A stretch of DNA of 64,000 bases from Chlorella sorokiniana (taxonomy: Eukaryota; Chlorophyta; Trebouxiophyceae; Chlorellales; Chlorellaceae), in assembly GCA_025917655.1 (NCBI GenBank), contig CP084610.1, forward strand, positions 1,612,001 through 1,676,000, written 5' to 3'. This document shows positions 1-14,519 of this stretch, in pieces (the first letter of the stretch is position 1; every line of letters begins with the position of its first letter). The notes beneath the pieces are model-generated. The model did no database searches. It was not told where the DNA came from and saw only the letters and a list, made by a program, of their open reading frames with translations. The position numbers and the translations under genes were made by a program.

Positions 1-62
1 TGGGGGCGTGCATTGGCGGGCCCTTCCGATCGCTCCCCTCTGCCCCTGCCGCCCCGCTACAG

Positions 63-2526
63 TGACCATCTTTGGCGTATGCGTCGCCCTTCTGCTGTTC
101 CTGTCGGAAGTGCGGCAATGCATGATCACCAAGCGGGTGCAGGAGGTTCGTTGGGAGGGGGCCAGCGGCCCAGCGAACCGCCTGCCCGCTCCTCTTCCGG
201 GAGAGGCTGCTGCACAGCCTGCCCTGTCACCTGGGAGTTGCAGCCTCCTTGTTCCGTTCTGAGCGCAAAAGCTGCGTTCACCGCGCAGATGAGGGTGGAC
301 ACGTCGCGGCAGGAGGTGCTGCACGTCACCTTCAACCTCACCTTCCCGCGATGCCTTGTGAGGCGCTGCTGCTGGATGTGGGAGACGTATCGGGCAAGTG
401 GCAAACGGAGAGCCGCCTGCGCATGGCCAGGTGCGCAGCTTTGGGGGGGGAATGGGATCTGAGGCGTTATCGGAGCCGCTGGCAGGGTGTGCGTGCGCGT
501 GTGTGTTGGTGCGTGTGCACTCATGGCTGGAAGGCTGCTCCTGGGTGCGTTGCTGCCCCTATTCCGCTGCCGCAGCTCTGCTGCCCGCTGTGGCGTGGGC
601 TTGGCTGGACCCCTGCCGCTGGCCTGCGCCATCCCCCCCGGGGCTTCTGCTGTCGCTGACGCCGCCGGCTCCTGTGTTGCCTGCAGGAATGGGGAGGTGC
701 ACAAGCACCAGGTAGACTCATCGGGCGCTGGCTGCGCCTGGCCGAGTACACCGCCCCCTCGGAGGGCGAGTGGGACAACCCGTTTGTGATGCGGGTGGAC
801 CAGAAGGCAAGGGGCTGCCCCGCTGTTGCTGCAGACTGCAGGCTTGAACGGCTGCACAGCCAGCCAGCTCAAGGCCGGAGGCTTAATGCCATCCGCGGCC
901 CCTCCTTGCGCTCGTCTTCACCCCCACCCCCTATCAACCATCCGCACCCACAGCCCTCTCAGACCTGGCACCCCACCCCACCGTATCCCACTAATCTGCC
1001 GCCCATCCCCCTGTGCAGGAGCTGACGGAGATTGGCGCCGCCCTGAAGCGACACGAGGGCTGCAACGTGTACGGCTGGATGGAGGTGGCGCGCGTGGCGG
1101 GCAACATCCACTTTGCCGTGCGCCCCGAAGCGCTCTTCCTGTCCATGAACGCTGAGGAGATCATGGCGGCGCTGCGTCAGCGCCAGGTCATGCTGCACGG
1201 CACGGGAGCAGATGTGAGCGGAAGGGGGGCTGCCCAGGGGCAGGGAGGCGGCAGGGTGCCTCAGGAGGCATGGCTGGGCGCCTGGGCTGCTGCATGTGTG
1301 CCGCCTTGCCGGCGTGGGGGCGGCTGTGGCAGGCAGCCGCGCTGGCTGATGGCATGGCCTGGCCTGGCGTAGGCTGCCCAACCTGGTAGGCACGCGCAGT
1401 AATCACACGGATCCTTCTCCCCCCCCACCCCCCGCCCCCGCCCCATCGCCACCACCCACGCACACATACTCACATACCCCCCTTCCCCACACGAACGGCC
1501 GTAGCTCCATCCCGATGCCTCCCGCCTCAACATCTCCCACACTATCCACGAGCTGCGCTTCGGCCCCAAGTTCCCGGGGCAGGTGCGGCCCTCGCGCTTG
1601 CCTGCGCTGCTGCTGGCCCGACTTGCCCCGCCGCCGCCAGCGGGGCGGGGCCCAGGCCTGGCCTGCCGGCCGCCAAACGCTGGGCGAGCGCTGGCTGCGC
1701 TCAGCCGTGGCGCTCAGCTGTGGTGTGGCCCTCGCCGCTGCAGGCAAACCCCTGGTGGGCGTGTCCCAGGTTGATCGCAAGTCCACCGGCATAGACAAGT
1801 ACTTCATCAAAGTGGTGGGCTGGGAGCTTGCTGGGAGTGGTGCCTCCGATTGGCTCTGCACTGCCTACCGGGGCTTGTGGCGCATTGCTTGCAGCAGCCA
1901 GACTGCCAGGCAGCCAGCGCTGCCGCCTACCAGTGCAAGCGCCTGCGTGCAGCTCTGGGCAGCGTGCCCAGCTGCCTCCGCGCACCAGCGCTGCCCACCA
2001 CTGGCCCGTGCACCACCGCCGCCGCAGGTGCCCACCGACTACTACTCGCTGTGGGGCTGGCGCACCCACAGCTACCAGTACTCTGTCACCGAGTACTACC
2101 ACCGCTTCCAGGGCGGCGAGGACCACCCCCGGCGTGTACCTGCTCTAGTGAGGCGCCGCGCTGCCGGCAGCCCGCGCGCTCCTGCTGCTGCTGGTGCCCG
2201 GCTGGCAGCCCCCTGCCCTTGCTGGCTCTTGCTGCGCCACCCTCCGTAACCCCCTTGGGCCTGCCTCATCCTCCCATCCTCCAACATCCCCTCAAGAGCC
2301 GCTCCCCAGCCCCCTTTGCCGCCCCCGTCTGCCCATCCCTTACCCCCCCTTGGTCTGCAGCGACGCCAGCCCCATCATGGTGGAGCTGCGGGAGTCGCGG
2401 CCCGGCCTGCTGCGCCTGCTGGTGCGCGTGTGCGCCGTGGTGGGCGGAGCCTTTGCCCTCACGGGGCTGCTGGACAAGCTGGTGCACCGCGCGGTCACAG
2501 CCGCGGTCAAGGCGCGAGCGGACTGA
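63..2526 (+). CDS. ERV41/ERV46-family ER-Golgi cargo receptor (ERGIC2/3-like), 5' end outside window
   Basis: Membrane cargo adaptor of COPII vesicles cycling between ER and Golgi. The first visible exon (63-145, after a cag acceptor) gives a transmembrane segment, VTIFGVCVALLLFLSEV. Later exons give the family's lumenal blocks: VDTSRQEVLHVTFNL (289-430), GCNVYGWMEVARVAGNIHF (1019-1213), LNISHTIHELRFGPKFPG (1505-1582), DKYFIKV (1744-1814) and VPTDYYSLWGWRTHSYQYSV (2028-2147). The last exon (2361-2526) carries the C-terminal membrane segment (LVRVCAVVGGAFALTGLLD) and the stop. The N-terminus and first exon lie upstream. The order of blocks matches ERGIC2/Erv41 better than plant PDIL5, since no thioredoxin domain is inserted. 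Frame breaks occur near 346 and 2124. One intron, after ~808, uses a GC donor. The region 687-808 is poorly conserved and its exon structure is uncertain. Confidence 0.86.
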
Positions 2527-2989
2527 CGGCTGCGGGCAGGCTGCAGCCCTTCTGGGCGGGGTGTGGCCTGGCGCCCTCACAGATCCCTTCCCTGCTCGTG
2601 GTGAAGTCAGCAATGCTGCCCCTTTGTGCTTGCTTGTCCCTGCTTCCCTTTGCTGCTCCCCCTCTGCCACCAAAGTCCCCAGCCAACTTGTGAGCAAAGC
2701 GATGATTCATTCTTTTAACATGATGCGTGCCGAAATGAACATTGGAGGGTTGCACAGAAGCTGTGGCGGCAGGCACGGTTGAGGAGGGGGGAAGTGTAGT
2801 GAGGAGAAATTTGAAGTGTCACAGGATTAGGTTTGGTCAGAAGCGGAGGTACACAGGTCACAGACAGGGCCGGCCGCCGCCGCTGTCAGCGGCACAAAAC
2901 AGGCGCCAGCGCAGCCTGACGGCCACGACAGAACTTGCTGGCGCCTCCGCGCCGGCTGGCCGGCCTGGGGAGCTGCCAGGTGTGATACT

Positions 2990-4028
2990 CTACTTCTTCT
3001 TCTCGTATGCCTCCTTCTCCTTCTCGTAACGAGCCTTGTCCTGCAGTTGAGCAAGCCAAGAGCCATGCTTGAAAGGAGCTGGGAGGGTGGCCCAGGCACT
3101 GACGGCGTCGGTGCTCAAACATCACACACCCACTGCTTGCCGATGCGTTGCCAGCTTGCCACGCGAGCCAGCAAGCAGGCGCGTCGTGGCGTACAGCACC
3201 CACCTTCTCCGCCTTCTTGACGTACGGCTCCTTGTCTTTGTCGCTCAGCTCCTTCCAGGCCTCGCCGGTCAACTTGCCGATCTCGCCAAGCTTGAGGTCA
3301 GGCTGGCTCTTCTTCAGCTCAACGCGCTTGTCAGCAGCAAAGAACATGTAGGCACTCAGGCCCCGCTTGGGGGCATTAGGATCTGCAGGGGGCGGGCCGT
3401 GGAGCTGTTGTTGAGCGACGGGAACGGCAGGCAGGATGCCACGACGGAGCAGTTGAATGGCAGCAGCCATACAGCAGAGCCCAAGACATGGCCAGGAAGA
3501 AAATGATTCCTGGCTGCGGTAGGGATCAGGGCAAGCGGAATTCAAACGAATGGGACCGGCGTTTGAACAGAGCGCTCTGGAACGGCGACGGCAGCGCCCC
3601 TCTGCCGGCCTTTCAAGGTTGCTGCACCGCCCCCGAGGTTGTGAGCGCCGATACCACTGCAGCACCACCCACAAGCCCACAAAACAAGGCCCTGGGGCCC
3701 GTGGGCCGTACCCCGCGTTTGCTGGCTAACGGTGCAGTGGCACGGGTGACTGGCTGCAGGGCCGGAGACCAGCACACAGGGCCGAGATCGTGCCAAAACA
3801 ACGAATTCCGGGTTTGGTGGCAGGCCGAGCGGCACGCCAGTTTTTGGATCACTGACCGCCGCATCATCCCCTGCCCCTTTGTTGCACGTTTCACGCGCAG
3901 CCGGCCACAGACATGTCCCGGCATGCAAGGTACAAAGCGCTGGGCTCACCCTTCTCCTTCTTCTCCTTCTTGGCGGCCGCCTTCTTGGGGCTCTTGGCGG
4001 GCTTCTCAGCGGCCTTCTTGGGAGCCAT
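2990..4028 (-). CDS. NHP6-type single HMG-box chromatin protein
   Basis: Small nuclear architectural protein that bends DNA. Three exons on the minus strand, 4028-3950, 3382-3204 and 3040-2990, splice to 309 nt with no frame problem and encode 102 residues. Residues 1-26 form a Lys/Ala-rich tail (MAPKKAAEKPAKSPKKAAAK). Residues ~27-97 are one HMG box: DPNAPKRGLSAYMFFAADKR, then a LGEIGKLTGEAWKELSDKDK helix and a YVKKAEKDKARYEKEKEAYE helix. The protein ends in three lysines. Size and the absence of an acidic tail resemble yeast Nhp6 and short algal HMGBs. Splice sites are clean (gtgagc/ctgcag; gtgggt/ctgcag). The start codon lies 248 bp from that of the divergent RUVBL2 gene, so the two chromatin genes may share a promoter. 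Confidence 0.93.
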
Positions 4029-7823
<3,795 letters not shown>

Positions 7824-8218
7824 CGTCGCGCCGCCGCCGTGCTACCTGCCGTGCCCGGTTGTTCCCGCTTCTTTCTGCGCCCACGCCCGATTGCTGCTTC
7901 CAGCTGCCGCTTCCTCTCTATCCAACCTGCTATATCTCCTGCAATGGTGTAGCCCATGTCAACAGCTGCCCTCCTCGTGTGGGGGCCCTCTCAGTGGAAG
8001 CAGGAGCAGTACACAGTTGCAGGGGCCAGGCAGTACTTAGGGTTGGGGTCAGCGCATGTGCGGTCGTTTCCTGCCATCCATTCACAACGAGAGTAATTTT
8101 ACAGCCGATCCGTGTGACATTGTTCCAGAAGGGCGCAAGTTGAAGGTTCCGAGCAGCTCCTTCAAAATTGTGTTGAAAGCCCTCGCGCCAGGCTGGCCCA
8201 ACAGCCGCGCCATTGCAA
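7824..8218. other. Intergenic: 3' flank of RUVBL2 and 5' flank of the protease gene
   Basis: No coding signal or recognisable element is seen in this 395 bp stretch. Confidence 0.5.
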
Positions 8219-11200
8219 ATGTACCAATCCTGCTGTTGCATAGCGCTGCTTCTTGCATGCGTGGGAGCCGCTCGGCTGCCCCATCCTGATGCCGCCGCCG
8301 CCAGCCTGACGCCAGGCGGCACCGAGGCGTGGGAGCCACCCCGCCTCCCTGACAGCTACACTGTGAGCCCCCTGTCCTGCATTTTGTCCTTTCCTACAGC
8401 TTTGAGATAGACTCACAACAGCCACACCGCCCAGGGCTCGCTGTTCCTACACGCGACGTCTCAGGGATGCTGCCGCGCAACGAGCGAGCCCCCCGCTCGG
8501 CCCCCCCTCTGCAGGTCAACTACACCTTCACCCTGCCCTACACCGCCCGCATCCAGCAGCCCGCCCTGTCCTACCCCGTGGCCTTCTATCGGGATGGCGA
8601 GGCGCGGCGGGTGCGCATGGACACGTACGACAGCACCCAGGTCATGATCGCCAAGAAGGTGGGTGCTCGACTGCGGGGCTGGTGTGCGCACCTGCTCAGT
8701 GCCTCCTCAGCTTCACCTCAGCTCTGCTTCGTTCCTCAAATAAATTGTTTCTGGTTTGCAAGGGTGCCTCTTCCCGCCGCATCCTTTGATCGGGGCTCAC
8801 AGAAAGGAATCTAGCCTGACCGGCTTCACACCGCCTCCCACTGCCCTGCAGGGCAAGATGCTGGAGCTGGTGCCGCGCATCGACCGCCTGGTGGGTTGCT
8901 CTTGAGGGGAATGGGGTGGTGGATGATGCTTCATGCTCTGTAATTCTGTGTTGGGCAGGGACGGATCCCACCTGCTGCGCAGCATCCTGGCTGCCACCGC
9001 GTGCAGATGCGCTGCGATGAGCGCCGAAAAGGCGAGGGTTTCCGTGGGGCTGGTCATCGGGATGAAACTGCCGTGTTCTTTGATATGTGTTGCATCAGTC
9101 GAGGTTCCTGGGATGGGGCGCCCACCATCTGTGCAAAGCCGCCAGCCCCCCCCGCCGCCCCATACGCACGCCAGGTGTGCCTGGCCTTCAAAGACGACGG
9201 CGGCGAGCAGGCAGAGATGCACGCGCTGCCGGATGTCCGCGGTTGGGCGTGGGCGGGGCTGGAGACGCTTAACGGCGAGGAGGCGCAGGTCTGGCGGTAC
9301 GATGCCAGGCAAGTGGCGCCCGTCGCTGCCTGAACCTTTTGCGTGAGGGGCCCACATGCACACGGCCCCCTGCCGGCACTCTCACCCACCGCCCCAGCCT
9401 CCCTGCAACACCATACGGCTGTGTGTGCCGCTGCGCCCGCCGGCCTCAGCTGCTCCATTGCACTTCCGCCCCTGCCGACTGCAAACGCCCCTGCCTACAG
9501 TGAGCACCGCCTGCGCTCTGCACTGCTTTGCTGGCTGGCCCCCGCAGGCATGAGGCCAAGCACGTTGTGTACAAGCTGTACATGGGCCCAGACGGCACCA
9601 CCCCCGCCGCCTGCACATGCACGGCAACGACGCCATCTCGGGCTCCCACTTCGACGAGTGGTGCGGTTGGGGGCTTGCGGGCGCCGGCTCGGGTGTATCT
9701 GGGTGTAATTGAGCTCAGTGTATTTGAGCTGTGTACGCTGGGGCTGGAATGGGGAGGAGGGGCAGTGGAATGGCGGGGTGCGGGGTGAGCAGCAGCTGTC
9801 ACGGCATCCCTGACCTTTAGTGGGCAGTTCCCTGCAGCTCACCCAGCAGCCGCTGCTGCCGGGCGCCGCCCGTGCTGCCGCCGCAGACTCCCCTGCCCCC
9901 TTGGCCTGCCTGCAGGGTGGTCGACTACACCCACTTTGAGGCAGGCCGCCCAGACCCCGCCCTGTTCAAGAGCCCGCAGCTGTGCCAGGGGCTGGAGCCT
10001 CAGGAGCCGATGGCGGCGGGCGCAGCGGCGCCGCGCTGCGCTGGGCCGCGCTGGCGCCCAGCGTGCGGTACCGGGAGATGCCGAGGTGGGGGAAGCGATC
10101 CAGGATGGCCCCGCGTGTGTCCGCCTGCCTGTGTTGCGCCGCCCTTGCCAGCGCGGCCCTGCGGTGCGCTTCCGTTGGCGTCTCTGCCTGCCCCGCCCAG
10201 CCCTCCCCCTCTTCTACAGCCCGCTGCAGTCCGCATCCTCGCTCTCCCCTCGTGCCCCTCCCGCCCCCGGGGAACCTCTCTCCTCCCCCGGCCTGCACTC
10301 GGACCCCCTGCTCTCCCGCCCCTCTCCAGTATGACGCCTTCCTGGGCAGCCATGGCGCGGCGCGCTCCCACCGCTCCCTGGCAGAGTACGAGCGGCGGCG
10401 GGACCTGTACCGCGCCAACCTGGCGGCGATCCAGGCGCACAACGCGGCGCCGGGCCGCACCTTCACCATGGCTATGAACAGGCGAGGAGCGCACGCCAGG
10501 CTTGGTTGGTTGGTTGGTTGTTTGATTGGCAAGCATTCGTCTGGGCTGGCTGGAATGCAGCCAGCACGACCAGCATCCCTCTGCTGCTGCTCCGCACGGC
10601 AGGCAGGGCATCGCCTGCTGCTGCCAGTCCTTCCGCATCATTCGCCCCACAGCGCTGAGCTCTGCTCCACCAACTTGCAGCCCTGCTCCCTGTTGTCCGC
10701 CCAGGTTCGGGGACTTCACAGAGGACGAGTTTGTGGCCCTCATGCTCCCCAAGCGCGCCGCCCGCCTGCGCCGCGCTCCGCCGCCGCCGCCGACGGCTCG
10801 GCCGACGCGCTGGAGGGCCGCCACGCCTGCGGCAAGCCCGTCTCCAAGCTGGCGCCGCACGAGGTGCCTTACGAGGCGCTGGCGGATGCGGGCGGCTTCC
10901 GGCGGCGCTGAGCTGGCGGGGCACGGGTGCCGACGGCGTCGGGGTGAAGGACCAAGCCTCCTGCGGCTCCTGCTGGTGCGCTGGGGTGGGAGCGGGTGGG
11001 TGGGCGGGAGCAGAGGGGACCGCGGCGACAGCGGCGTGGAGCGGGGTGGGTGGGTTGGCGGGGTGGGGGCTGGGGTTGGGCGCAGCGCGCGCGCGCATGA
11101 AGCCAGCAAGCACAGTCCATGGGACCTGCAGAGGCAGAGGCGGGCCCGCCTTGCGTGCGCTCGCAGGACGTTTGCCGCCACGGGGGCCATGGAGGGGGCG

Positions 11201-12716
11201 TGGTGGCGCGCCACGGGCGAGGCGGTGCAGCTGTCGGAGCAGCAGATCCTGGACTGCTCCTGGGGGTACCGCCCCGCTGAGCCCTGGGCCAACCTAGGTG
11301 AGCCCCAGCTACAGGGGGCAACGCCAAGAGCCGGCGGTGTGGGGTGTGGCGGTGTGGGGCCTGCACTCCCGGGCTGCCGCCGCTGGTTCGCTGCCGCAGC
11401 TGCTGGTAGCCCCTGACAGATCTCCCTGACGTGTTTCGGTGAATCAACTTGTGCCACAAAGCCTGGAGACACCCTGTCTTGCGCCCGCTGCCCGCTGCCC
11501 GCAGCCTGCGATGGCGGCGACCCCGACGCCGCCATGGGCTACGTGGTGCAGGCGGGCGGCATCGCCCTCAACCGGGACTACCCCTACCGGGTGAGCCCCA
11601 CACTTGTGTGTTTTTGTGTGTGCATGCGCGCCTGTTTGCAGCTTTTTGCCGTCTCCTTCTTCCTTCCTTTCCTCTGCGGGGGGCGGGAACGTGGGGTAGA
11701 TGGTGGGGAGGGGGGCCCCGGTTGGCATTCATTTAGCCCCGCCTCGCTGCTGCTGCTCCTTGCCAGCGCGTCCCTGCGCCCCTGTCACCCCTGCACACCG
11801 CAAACCCAACACAGCATGCCCCCTTTCCACCCACCCACCCACCCGGCTGCTGTGCGCCGCAGGCGCAGGACGGGTACTGCGCCGCCAACGCCAGCGCACG
11901 CCCCGCCCGCTTTGCCGCCTACGCACGCGTCCCGCGCTGCGACGACGACGACCCTGCGGGAGGCGCTCTACTCGCGGGGCCGCTGGCTGTCTCCTTTGAC
12001 GCCTCCCGCCCCTCCTTCCGCTTCTACTCCTCGGGGTGTATGTGGACACTGAGGTGGGTGGGGGCTGGGGCTGGGGCGCGTGCAAATGCAGGCGCGTGGG
12101 AGGGCAGGGTGGCGGCATGCACGTTTACTTGTGTTTTCTGTGGGCTGTTGCAAAGGCGGGCCACAAGGGCGGCTGGGCTGCAAGCAGGCTGGGCTGCGGG
12201 CTGGCGGGCGCGCCAGCCGCCGCCCTCCCGCCGCAGCTCCACCCGCCCCTTGCCCGCTTGGCCCCCTTTTTTTTTTTGTTTCGCAGTGCCTGTTCCGCCC
12301 GACCAGCTGGACCACTCCATGGTGCTGGTAGGCTATGGCACGGGGCCCGAGGGGGACTTCTGGTGAGCGGCAGGCGGCTGGGCAGCCTGCAGTGTCGGCT
12401 GGGCGAAGGGGCTGGGGGTTGTGAGGGCGAACGTGAGGTGGGGAGCTCATTGAGGCGGGTTCCACGGCTTGGCCCTGGAGCAGCGCTGCTCAGCGCTGAG
12501 CTCCGCCCTGCCTCGGCGGCTGCCGCCTGCCAACCTGCGCCCGCATGCTGCGCCGGCCCAACCTGCACCACGTCGCCCCGCCTCCTGCTCCCACGCAGGG
12601 AGGTAAAGAACTCTTGGTCCACCCACTGGGGCGACCGCGGCTACTTCCGCGTGTCGCGCGACGTGCGCCACGCGTGCGGCGTGCCCGCCGACGCCGCCTA
12701 CGCGGTGGTCGCCTGA
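8219..12716 (+). CDS. Secreted papain-family (C1A) cysteine protease, counting-factor-associated protein D type
   Basis: Secreted or vacuolar endopeptidase. The start ATG at 8219 opens a signal peptide (YQSCCCIALLLACVGAA). An N-terminal domain typical of CfaD-like proteases follows (VNYTFTLPYTARIQQP; ETLNGEEAQVWRYD; HMHGNDAISGSHFDEWVVDY). Next is an I29 propeptide (RDLYRANLAAIQAHN, then RFGDFTEDEF) and the mature enzyme: catalytic Cys in DQASCGSCWTFAATGAMEG, SEQQILDCSW, CDGG, catalytic His in LDHSMVLVGYG and Asn in KNSWSTHWGDRGYF. About 13 exons span 8219-8362, 8515-8658, 8852-8890, 9175-9308, 9548-9660, 9916-~10085, 10330-10481, 10705-10975, 11167-11297, 11505-11590, 11863-~12052, 12287-12362 and 12599-12716. 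Two introns use GC donors (after 9308 and 10481). Several exons have single-base frame breaks (near 9611, 10780, 10905, 11985, 12033, 12295). All three catalytic residues are intact. Confidence 0.9.
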
Positions 12717-12854
12717 GCGGTCTGAGCCCGGGGGCTACGCGTCACCACTCAAACACAGAGGGTCCTCTCTGGAGAGCGACAGCCATGGCGCCCGTGGCAC
12801 GTGAGGCCCTCTTGGCCCCGCTAGATCGTGCGAATCGTCACGCAGTCATGTTCC

Positions 12855-12859
12855 TGTAA
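12855..12859 (+). terminator. Candidate TGTAA polyadenylation signal of the protease gene
   Basis: TGTAA lies 139 bp after the stop codon. This pentamer is the usual green-algal poly(A) signal; assignment rests on motif and distance only. Confidence 0.4.
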
Positions 12860-13094
12860 TGCAAACAAAAACTTGTGCTGGCCCTAAGCCGCCACTGCTG
12901 CCCACTTTCATTCCACCTGACATTTGTTCACCATGCTATGCCCTTCTGTCTCATGTTGAACCCACACATGCCTGTTCCTGCCTGCTTGCACCTGCATCCT
13001 GCCACTCGCTCATCGCATGCCTTATGTATACTCACATCCCCACGTTCTGGTTGCGAAAAGTGCGTGTGGGGAGTCTGCGAGCAGCACATCCGCC

Positions 13095-13855
13095 GCTTAC
13101 TGCGCCGTCAGCCTGAGGCCTGCTCCCCGCATGTCACCGGTGCGCTGATGAGGCAGATGGCCCGCCAGAGCCTGAGCACCTCCTGCGCCGCAACGCGGGC
13201 CCATCAGCAGGCTCAGCGCAGCGAGTTTTGCCCGCCGACACAATGGGATGGAGCAGCTGGGAGTCGCCGGGGGCAGCTCGCACCCGAGGGCACCGCGGCA
13301 GGGCAGCGGCACACCTGGACTTGCTGCGCCAGCGTCGGCGGAGGGGCGCAGGGATCCCAGCAGCCCGGCTGCAGCGTGGCGGAGGTGAGGCGGCAGCAGG
13401 CCTGCACCGCGTCTTGCTGCAGGGCGGCCAGTTGATCCAGGGAGGCAAGCTGGGGAAGGGGGGGGGGCGCCGGCCGGCATGGCAGCATGGCCGAGGTTTG
13501 GCCTGGGGACAGCAGAACATGTGCACTGCAGTGGAGGCGGGGACGCATCACAATAGCATGCAATGAAGCTGCTGCATGCCCGCCTTGGGCGCACCCGGCA
13601 GAAGGTGGACATCGTGCTAGAAAGAAGGGCAGGGTCGGTGCACGGACCGAGCGTCTGCCGCTGCCCATCCGCGCTCGCGGCGCCTACTGCGGCACCGGCA
13701 TCAGCGCTGCCGCCCGTGTCGGACGGGATGCCAGGGCTGGGCAGGGTTCCTTGGATGCTCTGAAGTGCTTGCAGCAAATCGGTGTCTGCGCCCGGGGCGG
13801 CGCCTGCTGCAGTCGGCGCGTCTTCGCCAAGCGGCCCAGGGCGGCCTGCCTGCAA
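13095..13855 (-). CDS. Uncertain minus-strand gene, unrecognised product
   Basis: I do not recognise this gene. Two exon-like segments on the minus strand join in phase. One runs from a cttgcag acceptor near 13848 to a gtgcgc donor near 13579 and includes DTDLLQALQSIQGTLPSPG. The second begins after a long pyrimidine tract and ccccag acceptor near 13457 and reads LASLDQLAALQQDAVQACCR, followed by RLTSATLQ, a likely amphipathic helix. Downstream of that the frame is unclear, and the stop given at 13095 is that of the open frame of the first exon. A hydrophobic segment upstream (minus strand, ~13930, MLRTFSFLLLLCAGFFLQ) might be a first exon. The helix weakly recalls the N-terminal helix of Mediator subunit 21, but too weakly for a name. 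Confidence 0.3.
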
Positions 13856-14519
13856 GAAGACTCGACAATTTGAAGCTTTGGAGAAAAAAACCCGCGCACA
13901 AGAGCAGCAGGAAGGAAAACGTCCTCAACATCCGTCCAATGGAATGTTCAAAGTCTCCTAGATGTTCATACAGTTTCGTCACGTAAATGGTAGATCGTAG
14001 CGATCCGCAGGACAAACTTCGGTCTTCCTTTGGAAGATGTCCAAGTCAGCAGCGCCGCTGGGCGGACGCGGCGGCGGTGAACTGTCAGGGGAAACAGCTC
14101 ATGGGCGGTTGCGAGAATCCAAACAGTTAAGCGTTAATAGGCTACATTCTCCTTGACAGCGCTCACAAACGACGGGGACTCGTAGCAGCTCAAAATCTCC
14201 GGCTACGTGCTCTGCAGCATCCAATGCAGCCACGCCTACACAATTATGAAGTGTGCGCCACGATACCCATGACCATGACGTTCCGCCTGGCAGAGTCCTG
14301 CGGCGGGCAAGGGCGCTGCCTGGAACCTGCCAGCTCGGAGGGACTCCTGTCAACTTGCCTACAAAAAGCGCTGCATCGAGCTGATAAATACTTTACCCCG
14401 ACAGCTGTGATATCACAACCTCTTCTGCGGCTGCCTGACCCATCCGCTCTATCGTGCGCACGACCACCACTTTCCCACAACACCACTTTCCCACAACCCA
14501 GCATCAACCGCGATAATTC
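13856..14519. other. Intergenic or possible 5' exon of the minus-strand gene
   Basis: No confident gene. AT content is higher than in the flanking genes from ~13860 to 14000 and ~14360 to 14420. It contains the hydrophobic minus-strand reading mentioned for the preceding gene and the 5' flank of the ankyrin gene. Confidence 0.4.

Noticed and set aside
63-2526. PDIL5-3/5-4 type PDI-ERV hybrid
   Set aside because: No thioredoxin domain or CxxC active site lies between the ERV blocks; the order fits ERGIC2/Erv41.
9982-11535. Long open frames on the opposite strand of the protease gene
   Set aside because: GC-rich shadow frames with Arg/Pro/Ala composition and no conserved motifs; the real gene is on the plus strand.
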